Made by a program: the position numbers and the translations under genes | Shown: in pieces, positions 1 to 7,369 of the stretch | Position numbering within the stretch: position 1 is the stretch's first letter | Layout: every line of letters begins with the position of its first letter | Origin: Chloroflexota bacterium | Lineage (GTDB): Bacteria > Chloroflexota > Anaerolineae > Promineifilales > Promineifilaceae | Assembly (NCBI GenBank): GCA_024223125.1 | Contig: JAAEOP010000026.1 | Coordinates: 1-29,683, forward strand | Reading direction: 5' to 3' | DNA length: 29,683 bases | The notes under the pieces: generated by a model | Databases searched by the model: none | Told to the model about the DNA's origin: nothing | What the model saw: only the letters and a program-made list of their open reading frames with translations

Positions 1-48
1 AATGGTTGCCCACTGAAAAAACGTCGTTATCATTACCCGTTCATGGGG

Positions 49-108
49 AGACCCTAAGGGTTTGGTATCTCAACAGCTATCCTACTCAAGGGCAAACCCT
101 TAGGGTCT
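49..108. repeat. 15-bp inverted repeat upstream of first gene (operator pair or hairpin)
   Basis: The 15-mer agaccctaagggttt at 49-63 is repeated exactly as its reverse complement at 94-108, with a 30-nt spacer. Each arm is itself almost a palindrome (ACCCTWAGGGT), so the element could be two binding sites for a dimeric regulator with centres 45 bp apart, or one long hairpin ending an upstream transcript. It lies immediately before the TATAGT box and start codon of the first gene. No T-run follows the second arm, which makes a simple intrinsic terminator less likely. Confidence 0.6.
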
Positions 109-109
109 G

Positions 110-115
110 TATAGT
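110..115 (+). promoter_or_regulatory. Possible -10 box (TATAGT) of first gene
   Basis: TATAGT abuts the inverted repeat and ends 7 nt before the second in-frame ATG (123). Transcription starting the usual 6-7 nt downstream would give an mRNA beginning at or next to that ATG, that is, leaderless. No good -35 hexamer is visible at 17 nt spacing, and the inverted repeat occupies that region, so an activator or repressor could act there. Inference only. Confidence 0.3.
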
Positions 116-116
116 C

Positions 117-2105
117 ATGAAAATGATTAACCGGAAAAATAGCCTCTCGCTCCTTCTATTGGCAGCCATTTGTATCCTCGCTGCTTATTTGCGTTTGGCA
201 GCCATGTCCTTTAATCCGATTGATTTGGAACAATCCTTTTTGTTGCGCTTGGCAGCCCAGATTGTAAACAGCGGGCATTGGCCGGGCGCGGCCGATCAAT
301 CCTTCTCCGGCATCACACAGCCGCCGCTGATTTTATATTCAATGGCGCTGCCGCTATTCGTAGATAAGACAGTGTTAGCTCCGCTTTTTTGGCATGGCCT
401 ATTGGGTGTGTTGGCTGTGGCGGCGCTGTTCCTGTATACCAATCGTCTATTTGGGCAGACGGTTGGTCTGCTGGCTGCCTTCTTGCTGGCGGTGAATCCG
501 TGGGCTATATATGCAGAACGGGTGTTAGCGGCCGCTTCGCTCACTCCCCTATTAGCAACCTGCCTTTTGGGAACGGTCTTATTATATTTTATCCGGCGCT
601 CCCGTTTACAATTTGTCCTCGCTTTCTTCTGGTTGGGGATGTTGACACAGTCGCAGTTCTCGTTGCCATTACTCCTGTCAGCCATGTTGTTGGCGCTGAT
701 AATGATAGCGTCGTCCATTTACAACGGCCGTCGCCAACGCCAAACGTGGCCCCACATTATATTCCCAATTGTGATTGGACTGCTGCTGGTTTGGCTGCCT
801 TATCGTCCCTATCTGACCTATGAAAAGGCCACTAGGTACGCAAATGTAAACCTGCTAATAGCGTCACTGCTAGATACATCCGCCCGCCCATCATATTCAT
901 TGCTCAGTAGAATCGGCCAATTATTAGACGCCAGCCATCTCAGCCAACAGTATGACGTCTGGCAAGCTCACGTTTCGGCTACCTTCATGGGGCAGGTATC
1001 TAGCTGGCTGTTGGCGCTTAGTTGGGGATATGCGTGGGCACGGCCGTTGTGGGTATTTCGCCAACGCCAACAATGGCAAACAAAAGAAAAAACATTGCTA
1101 TCGCTCAGTTTATGGATAACTGTTCCCATCCTGTTAACCTTATTCCAACCGGCGGCGCTGCCAATGACACAACTTCTATTCCTGCTTCCGGCCGTCTGCA
1201 TGGTCGTCGCCGTTTTTGGCGTAGACACGGCCGCAGCTATCAGCCATCGTATGCCCCGCCCTGCTTTGCAAAAAGTAGCGGCCGCAGCCATCGTTACATT
1301 ATTATTAATACTGGGTTTGTGGTCGGCGGCCGTGTGGCATACTGGACTCACATTATTGCAAAACAAAACCCTCTCCCTGGGTAAACCAGCCACCAATGTA
1401 ACCGCGGCCATTGCCAGCGCCCAGATCAATCTGACCCCATACCCAGATTGCGACCTGATTGTGCTGGCTTACAACGACCACGCCGACAACTCTCCCTGGG
1501 GGCTGGTAGAATCCTTTGTCTATCCCACACCGGTACGCTACGTTGAAAATGGACGTGGGTTCATTGAACCGCAGGAGTGCGCCCTTTATACAATTCCGCC
1601 TCAAGCCAATATTGACACAACCTGGTTAAGCCAACATGGACGGCCACTGCCCGCCAATGGCGCTACAGAATGGTCGGCCTATTATCTGCCCGGCCAAACG
1701 GCCGATTATGATACAGAAACAGCGCTGGCAAAATGGCGCAATGGGCTGCTGCTGCGCCGGGTTACATTGCACAACCCGCCGACTGCTGGTCAAACCTTAA
1801 CCATTGATACTGCCTGGGATATTTTCCAAAAACCCAAAAAAGGGATGAAGTATCATTTCTTCAACCACATCTTGAACGAAACTGGCGCCATTGTCACTCA
1901 GGAAGATGGCGCCGGTGTCCATACCGTTTATTGGCAGCCAGGCGACACGATTGTGAATCGCTTTTATTTGAATTTACCGGGGGAATTACCAAGCGGAAGA
2001 TACCGTCTCGTAACCGGCATGTACACCTGGCCTGCTTTAGAAAGAGTGCGCTTGCAGCGCAGTAACGAAACAGTTATTGAAGCGGCATCGTTTGAGATTC
2101 CCTAA
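117..2105 (+). CDS. GT39/ArnT-like polytopic membrane glycosyltransferase
   Basis: This is a 662-residue integral membrane protein. An N-terminal run of about a dozen hydrophobic segments is followed, from roughly residue 420, by a soluble beta-rich extracytoplasmic tail. The first periplasmic loop carries an acidic FNPIDLEQ motif, then GITQPPLILY, matching the Asp/Glu and hPP signatures of the GT-C fold (GT39, PMT_2/ArnT). Such enzymes move sugars from polyprenyl-phosphate donors to acceptors outside the membrane. The tail (TLTIDTAWDIFQ..., then ...GRYRLVTGMYTW) resembles the C-terminal domains of two other proteins in the window. The open frame extends upstream to 6, but that part is encoded by the inverted repeat, so the start is placed at ATG 117; ATG 123 is equally possible. 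The SGNH hydrolase and YfhO genes follow on the same strand. Family is fairly sure; substrate is unknown. Confidence 0.75.
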   Translation: MKMINRKNSLSLLLLAAICILAAYLRLAAMSFNPIDLEQSFLLRLAAQIVNSGHWPGAADQSFSGITQPPLILYSMALPLFVDKTVLAPLFWHGLLGVLAVAALFLYTNRLFGQTVGLLAAFLLAVNPWAIYAERVLAAASLTPLLATCLLGTVLLYFIRRSRLQFVLAFFWLGMLTQSQFSLPLLLSAMLLALIMIASSIYNGRRQRQTWPHIIFPIVIGLLLVWLPYRPYLTYEKATRYANVNLLIASLLDTSARPSYSLLSRIGQLLDASHLSQQYDVWQAHVSATFMGQVSSWLLALSWGYAWARPLWVFRQRQQWQTKEKTLLSLSLWITVPILLTLFQPAALPMTQLLFLLPAVCMVVAVFGVDTAAAISHRMPRPALQKVAAAAIVTLLLILGLWSAAVWHTGLTLLQNKTLSLGKPATNVTAAIASAQINLTPYPDCDLIVLAYNDHADNSPWGLVESFVYPTPVRYVENGRGFIEPQECALYTIPPQANIDTTWLSQHGRPLPANGATEWSAYYLPGQTADYDTETALAKWRNGLLLRRVTLHNPPTAGQTLTIDTAWDIFQKPKKGMKYHFFNHILNETGAIVTQEDGAGVHTVYWQPGDTIVNRFYLNLPGELPSGRYRLVTGMYTWPALERVRLQRSNETVIEAASFEIP

Positions 2106-2160
2106 TGTTTGTGAGCGATGTTCAGTTTTCAGCGAGCAATTTTTGATTGAGATGGATAGT

Positions 2161-3249
2161 ATGAAGATAAAAACGATTAGCGTCAATTTGCTTGTTGCGC
2201 TGGGCAGCATCTTGTTTACGATCTTTTTAATTGAAGGCGGAGTGCGGCTGCTATTTGGCGCACAGCCGGCGCCGGGACGTTTTACGGCCGATCCCCAATT
2301 AGGCTGGATATGGACGCCCAATTACGACCAGATAGAAGCGTACAAGCAAGGCACAACATTCCGTATGCAAGTCAACAGTCAGGGCTACCGTGACGATCAT
2401 GATTACGCCCAGCCTAAACCAGAAGGCACGATTCGTATTATTGCTCTGGGAGATTCAATTGTGGCGTCGCCCGGTGTAGAATTGGCAAAATCTTTTCCCC
2501 AGCAATTGGAACGGCTTATCCAGGCTGAATACTCCAACCAGAAAATTGAGGTGATGAATGCCGGTGTAGATGATTACAGCACGGAACAAGAACTGATCTG
2601 GCTGCAAGAACAGGGGCTAGATTATGAGCCAGACTTGTTGATTGTGCATGTTTATTTGAATGATTCCCGTTCTTTTGTACGGCCGTCTTCCACCCAAGCC
2701 GCTCTGGCCAATTTCACGGTCAACCACAGCGCCGTTTACACCTTTGTCCGTGACGTTCTCTTCACCCGCAAAGCTGAAGAAACTGCGTCAAAAGAGGAAT
2801 TCCGTTTTCGCTTCAAACCTCTTTTGCAGGATGGCGATTGGCGCCGCGACCCAGAAGCGCTTACCAAACTTATCCAGGCGGCCGACCAAGATTGGGGGCT
2901 GGCCTGGTATGATCGTGAATTACAGCATATAGAAAACCAATTGTTAGAAATGTCCCAAATCACCGTCGAAAACAATATTCCCATGATGCTGATTGTTTTT
3001 CCGGTTAATGTACAACTTTATGCGGAAACGGAAACGCCCCTGGATCTGTATGGGCCGCAGTACGAATTAAGCCAATTTGCCGCCCAGGCAGACCTGCCTT
3101 TGTTAGATTTACGGCCGTTATTCGCCTCTGCCGATCTCGTCGAAGATGAACTGTTTTACGATTGGGTTCATTTGAAACCAGCCAGTCATCAGCTCGTAGC
3201 CCAAGCTATCGTTGAGAAAATGAAACAGGCCGATCTACTGCCGAAATGA
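2161..3249 (+). CDS. Membrane-anchored SGNH/GDSL-family hydrolase
   Basis: This 362-residue protein has one N-terminal transmembrane segment (about residues 8-32) and an extracytoplasmic SGNH esterase/acyltransferase fold. All four family blocks are visible: block I GDS with the nucleophile Ser at about 99, block II NAG near 133-135, block III LNDS near 166-169, and block V DWVH with the catalytic Asp and His near 334 and 337. It should be catalytically competent, probably adding or removing acyl groups (such as O-acetyl) on a cell-surface glycan. The open frame reaches back to 2077 inside the previous gene, but the hydrophobic anchor begins right after ATG 2161; ATG 2152 is an alternative. 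Its stop overlaps the next start (ATGA at 3246), so translation of the YfhO gene is probably coupled. The substrate cannot be read from the sequence. Confidence 0.8.
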   Translation: MKIKTISVNLLVALGSILFTIFLIEGGVRLLFGAQPAPGRFTADPQLGWIWTPNYDQIEAYKQGTTFRMQVNSQGYRDDHDYAQPKPEGTIRIIALGDSIVASPGVELAKSFPQQLERLIQAEYSNQKIEVMNAGVDDYSTEQELIWLQEQGLDYEPDLLIVHVYLNDSRSFVRPSSTQAALANFTVNHSAVYTFVRDVLFTRKAEETASKEEFRFRFKPLLQDGDWRRDPEALTKLIQAADQDWGLAWYDRELQHIENQLLEMSQITVENNIPMMLIVFPVNVQLYAETETPLDLYGPQYELSQFAAQADLPLLDLRPLFASADLVEDELFYDWVHLKPASHQLVAQAIVEKMKQADLLPK

Positions 3250-5609
3250 ATACAATGAATGCAAAGCTTAAATCAATCACTATCAAACCGGTCACAGTCA
3301 TGCTGCTGGCCATCTTCATTTTTGCCCTACTGGCCGTAGCCTTGTTGAACAAGTCACTCCTGCCAAGTTACACATTAGTCCCCTTACGCATCATCCAGGA
3401 CATTGCCCCCTGGGATCATCTGGTGTTGGGGCCGCGCGGCAACCGGCTCATCATTGACCCCTTCTTCGTCTTCTACCCCAACCGCGCTTTCCTGACTCAA
3501 GCTTTACAAAACGGCCAGTTCCCTCTCTGGAATCCATATTTGTTTGCCGGAACGCCAACCATGGCCGACCCCAATTTCCAGCCATTTTATCTGCCCAATC
3601 TGCTGCTCGCATTGGTCTTATCGGCCGATCAGGCCATTCCCTGGGGCGTCTTTTTTCACCTGACATTGGCGGGCAGTTTCATGTTTTTGTTCTTGCGGCG
3701 ACATCGGCTGCATTGGCTGGCCTGTGTGCTGGGCGGCGGCATTTGGCTGCTTAATGGTTACGGTCTGGTCTGGCTAGAAAACCCGCACCGCTGGAGTACG
3801 GCCGCCTGGATTGCGGGCGTCTTTTGGGCCTATGAAGCAGCTACCCAAGAGCGCAAAGCAGGTTGGGCCGCCTTGGGCGGATTGTTCTTGGGAATGGCCA
3901 TATTAGGCGGGCAAGCCCAGTTCATCTTCGTCATTGGCCTGATGTTTGGTCTTTATGGGCTGGTGAAGATGGGTTACACCACTGTTCAGGAGCGGCATTT
4001 TCCCACACGGCCGTTACTCTACCTGATTCTCATCGGCATTGTCGGTCTGGGGCTGGGCGCTTTGATACTGCTGCCCGCCAGCCAGTTTGCTCAATACAGC
4101 GGCCGTGAACTATCAAACGCCGCCAACATCCTGGACACACGCTGGCCGCTTACCCACCTCATCACCCTCATTGCCCCCGATTTTTACGGCAACCCGGCTA
4201 CGGATGCGGTTTATTGGGGCGCTTACAATTTTGCCGAAGCAACCGCCTATTTTGGCGTCGTTGCTTTGCTGTTGGCTTTAATTGCGCCCTGGGTGGGGCG
4301 ACGACCGTTCCTCATTTACGCCCTCGTTTTGGGTACGGCGGCGCTGGCAATAACGTTGGGAACTCCGGCCGCCAGAACGCTGTTGTTGCTGCCCGGCTCC
4401 CAATTTGTGGTTCTGGTGCGTACCATTTTTCTCATTCCCTTTGCCGGGGCCTGGCTGGCAGCCGCTGGACTAGACGGCTGGCTGCTTTCAGATGTGAGCA
4501 ACCGGCAGCGTATCATACCTCTGGTCATTTCTGTGGCGGCGCTGGTAATAGTTTCCGGGGGTGTTATAGCGGCATTGGGGGATGCGTTTGGGGAACATCA
4601 AACTACAGCCCTGGCTGATGTACAGCGGGGCGTGTTGTTGGTAATTGTAACGGCCGTCCTCCTGCTGCTGGTTAAACGATGGCCCCGAACGGCCGCCTCC
4701 CTCCTCGTCATTCTGGCCTTTGCCGATTTATGGCAGTGGGGGCACAGCTTCAACCCTATTCACAGCGCCGAATATCTATACCCGCACAACAACGTCATCG
4801 AGCAGTTGGCCCAAGATGAAGAACTATTCCGGGTATTGCCGCTGCAACATGAAAAACTAATCTTTGGCCCCAATATTTTGCCGCTGTACCAGATGTCAGA
4901 CATTACCGGCTATTCCTCACTCATCAAGCAAGATTATTACCAGATGATCGAAGCCATGGACAATGATGTGACGATTGGCTGGATAGCGGCCAACCCCAAC
5001 ATTTTGGTCATGAGCCATTTCCACCCGTTAACCGGTCTGCTCAATGTGAAATATATTTTGTCGGCCGTTGAACTGCATGATCCCGCCCTGATCTTTGTCA
5101 ATTTCCTGGATGGAATCTGGATTTATGAGAATCCGACGGCGCTACCCCGCGCTTTTTTGACGCATCATGTACAGAATGTGGACGAAGGGCAAGCGATTTC
5201 CACTTTGTTAAATGGGGAATTGGATTGGCGGCAAACGGCCGTCATCGAAACCCCGCTGCCAGTTGAACTATCCCGCCAACTCAGCTCGTCACCCATTCCC
5301 GCTCAGGGGCAAGCCACCATCACCCGCTATGGCTTGAACCAGGTAGATGTTGTGGTAGATACGGCCGTGCCCGGCCTGCTGGTTTTAAGCGACACTTTTT
5401 ACCCCGGCTGGCAGGCAACTGTTGATGGCACACCCGCAGAGATTTTTGAAGTGGACGGAGCTTTCCGCGGTCTTTTTATTCCCGCCGGTCAGCATCAGAT
5501 AACCTTTCAATTTCGGCCGCAGGTAATGCACATTGGGATTATACTGGCTGTTTTAAGTCTGGTTTTAGCAGCCGGGATGATAACGATACCAGGACTTTTG
5601 ACAAAATAA
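3246..5609 (+). CDS. YfhO-family polytopic membrane protein
   Basis: This 787-residue protein has about 12-13 hydrophobic segments and a C-terminal extracytoplasmic domain. Diagnostic YfhO features are the early loop FYPNRAFLTQALQNGQFPLW followed by NPYLFAGTP and an FQPFYLPN stretch, plus the C-terminal FYPGWQATVDG and VDGAFRGLFIPAGQH strands. YfhO proteins have a GT-C-like architecture. In Firmicutes they are implicated in glycosylating lipoteichoic acid or in transferring sugars from lipid carriers; the exact reaction here is unknown. The start overlaps the stop of the SGNH hydrolase (ATGA), so the two are almost certainly co-expressed. A second ATG four codons in could also be used. With GT39 proteins on both sides, a role in building or decorating an exported glycan is the simplest reading. 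Confidence 0.8.
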   Translation: MNTMNAKLKSITIKPVTVMLLAIFIFALLAVALLNKSLLPSYTLVPLRIIQDIAPWDHLVLGPRGNRLIIDPFFVFYPNRAFLTQALQNGQFPLWNPYLFAGTPTMADPNFQPFYLPNLLLALVLSADQAIPWGVFFHLTLAGSFMFLFLRRHRLHWLACVLGGGIWLLNGYGLVWLENPHRWSTAAWIAGVFWAYEAATQERKAGWAALGGLFLGMAILGGQAQFIFVIGLMFGLYGLVKMGYTTVQERHFPTRPLLYLILIGIVGLGLGALILLPASQFAQYSGRELSNAANILDTRWPLTHLITLIAPDFYGNPATDAVYWGAYNFAEATAYFGVVALLLALIAPWVGRRPFLIYALVLGTAALAITLGTPAARTLLLLPGSQFVVLVRTIFLIPFAGAWLAAAGLDGWLLSDVSNRQRIIPLVISVAALVIVSGGVIAALGDAFGEHQTTALADVQRGVLLVIVTAVLLLLVKRWPRTAASLLVILAFADLWQWGHSFNPIHSAEYLYPHNNVIEQLAQDEELFRVLPLQHEKLIFGPNILPLYQMSDITGYSSLIKQDYYQMIEAMDNDVTIGWIAANPNILVMSHFHPLTGLLNVKYILSAVELHDPALIFVNFLDGIWIYENPTALPRAFLTHHVQNVDEGQAISTLLNGELDWRQTAVIETPLPVELSRQLSSSPIPAQGQATITRYGLNQVDVVVDTAVPGLLVLSDTFYPGWQATVDGTPAEIFEVDGAFRGLFIPAGQHQITFQFRPQVMHIGIILAVLSLVLAAGMITIPGLLTK

Positions 5610-5626
5610 TTGCTCTATTGTAACGT
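5598..5626 (+). promoter_or_regulatory. Possible promoter TTGACA-17-TAACGT for the 5661 gene
   Basis: A perfect -35 hexamer (TTGACA, 5598-5603) overlaps the end of the YfhO gene. It is followed at 17 nt by TAACGT (5621-5626), a weak -10 match. A small inverted repeat (aacgt/acgtt, 5622-5635) covers the -10 and could be an operator. The 51-bp gap and the different base composition of the next gene fit independent transcription. Confidence 0.35.
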
Positions 5627-5660
5627 ACCGACGTTCATTTAGCGGACGGAATAAAGAAAG

Positions 5661-7355
5661 ATGGTCAAGATTAGTCAATTGAAACAACCATTTTTAGGGC
5701 GCAACCTCTTGCTTTTTTTGCTCCTTTTTTTAGCCTTAATCATTCCTCGGTTACTGGTTCTAAAACAAACAATTACTATCGATGAACCAAAATGGAGCAT
5801 TCGTTCAGCAAATTTTGGTTATGCTATAGAACATCAGGATTTTGCTAGCACAAACCAAAGAGGGCATCCAGGCGTCACCATTATGTGGGCTGGACAGATG
5901 GGACTCAAACTCCTTTTCCCAGAATACAATGATTTAAGCAAACAAAATATCAATGCCAGGGAATTCAAAGAGATCGTTCAACAAAACGGGTATCATTTTG
6001 TAAATATTTTCGCCGGGCAAAGAGCCATGGTGGTTCTGATGAATTCTGTTACGCTGCTTATTGCCTTCGCTTATTCGAAAAAGCTTCTAGGTACACTTAC
6101 CAGCATTGTCGGGTTTCTTCTTATTGCCTTTAGTCCGTTTATGGCCGCGCATACAAAATTGATGCAGCTGGACGGGCCTTCAGCCAGCTTCATATTATTA
6201 TCACTATTGGCATTTTTGAATTACCTGAAAAGCCAAAGGCGAAGCGCTCTATTCGTTTCTGGAATCGTGGCCGGTTTAGCCTGGCTTAGCCGTTCACCCA
6301 CCCTGGCGCTCATCCCGGCAATAGGTCTGATATTGCTCCTGCACATGTATCAACAAGTTCGCAACCAAAACCAGGCGGCAAAAAAAATGCTCTCACAAAC
6401 TTTTGTATTGTTTTTCATCTGGTTAAGTTTAGGTATTGTTACATTTGTGATTTTGTGGCCGGCAATGTGGGTGTCGCCAATGACAGCGTTGGCAAGTGTT
6501 TACGGAAACATTTTCAAAGGCACTGTCACTGGTCATCCCCGTTCAGACTTTTTTGCCGGGAAACTTACTGAACCGGGGATTACCCATCTCCCTCCTTATT
6601 ATTATCCAGTAGCCTACTTATGGCGCAGCACACCAATAGTTATTATGGGTCTGATACTCAGCTTTATTTCATTCTGGAAAAAATCACGGCCGTATAAGGA
6701 ACAATTCGCTCGGAATACTGTATGGGCATTTCTCATTTTTGCAATCATCTTCACAAGTGTAATGGCTTTAAGCAACAAAAAACAAGACCGATATTTGCTA
6801 CCTATCTATGGCCCATTAATGCTCATCGCCGCTGGCGGCTGGGTTGCCTTTGCCTATTGGATTAAGCAAAAATTGCCTGTTTCTGAAAAATATAAATATA
6901 GTGGAATTAGCTTGTTGATATTAATTGTCCTTCTCCAAATTCTATCCCTGGTTCAAGTATTTCCATATTACTTAAGTCACTACAATATCATGCTTGGCGG
7001 TTCAGAAAAAGCGCCAGAAGTAATGCAAATTGGTTGGGGTGAAGGGTTAGATGCCGCTGCCAGATATCTTAATGAGAAAAATGATGCCAGTACGTTGCGG
7101 GTTGCTACCTGGTATGCATCTAGTTTTGCATACTTCTTCGATGGACAAACCATAAGTATATCTGGCAACATGAACGATACAGCCAAACAGGAAATATTCA
7201 ATGCTGACTATATAGTCATTTATATTCATCAATGGCAACGGCAGCTACCAAAATCATTGTTGAATGAGTTAGAATCAGTGCAGCCAGAACATACCATTTG
7301 GATTAATAGAATTCCTTATGTCCAAATATACAAAAATCCTGAACGGGAAAACTGA
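5661..7355 (+). CDS. GT39 (PMT-like) membrane glycosyltransferase, compositionally atypical
   Basis: This 564-residue protein has about 11-12 hydrophobic segments. The first extracytoplasmic loop has the GT39 acidic signature IDEP (Asp41-Glu42), followed by a conserved GHPGVTIMWAGQ stretch. Family members use polyprenyl-phosphate-linked sugars to glycosylate proteins or lipids outside the membrane. The C-terminal tail ends with HTIWINRIPYVQIYK, a closing motif whose relic is also found at 12245-12292. The gene is richer in A/T runs than its neighbours and contains only one CGGCCG palindrome (about 6687) in 1.7 kb, where about eight would be expected from the rest of the window. That suggests acquisition from a different background. 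It ends 14 bp before the convergent end of the 9574 gene. The Shine-Dalgarno is weak (an A/G run, aagaaag). Confidence 0.78.
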   Translation: MVKISQLKQPFLGRNLLLFLLLFLALIIPRLLVLKQTITIDEPKWSIRSANFGYAIEHQDFASTNQRGHPGVTIMWAGQMGLKLLFPEYNDLSKQNINAREFKEIVQQNGYHFVNIFAGQRAMVVLMNSVTLLIAFAYSKKLLGTLTSIVGFLLIAFSPFMAAHTKLMQLDGPSASFILLSLLAFLNYLKSQRRSALFVSGIVAGLAWLSRSPTLALIPAIGLILLLHMYQQVRNQNQAAKKMLSQTFVLFFIWLSLGIVTFVILWPAMWVSPMTALASVYGNIFKGTVTGHPRSDFFAGKLTEPGITHLPPYYYPVAYLWRSTPIVIMGLILSFISFWKKSRPYKEQFARNTVWAFLIFAIIFTSVMALSNKKQDRYLLPIYGPLMLIAAGGWVAFAYWIKQKLPVSEKYKYSGISLLILIVLLQILSLVQVFPYYLSHYNIMLGGSEKAPEVMQIGWGEGLDAAARYLNEKNDASTLRVATWYASSFAYFFDGQTISISGNMNDTAKQEIFNADYIVIYIHQWQRQLPKSLLNELESVQPEHTIWINRIPYVQIYKNPEREN

Positions 7356-7369
7356 GAAACCGTCCGTTC

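Noticed and set aside
6..116. Extension of the first glycosyltransferase to an upstream start at 6
   Set aside because: The extra 37 residues are encoded by the inverted repeat and lack a signal-like character; the hydrophobic N-terminus begins right after ATG 117.
968..1429. 153-codon minus-strand open frame
   Set aside because: It is a shadow of the first membrane glycosyltransferase; no domain-like content.
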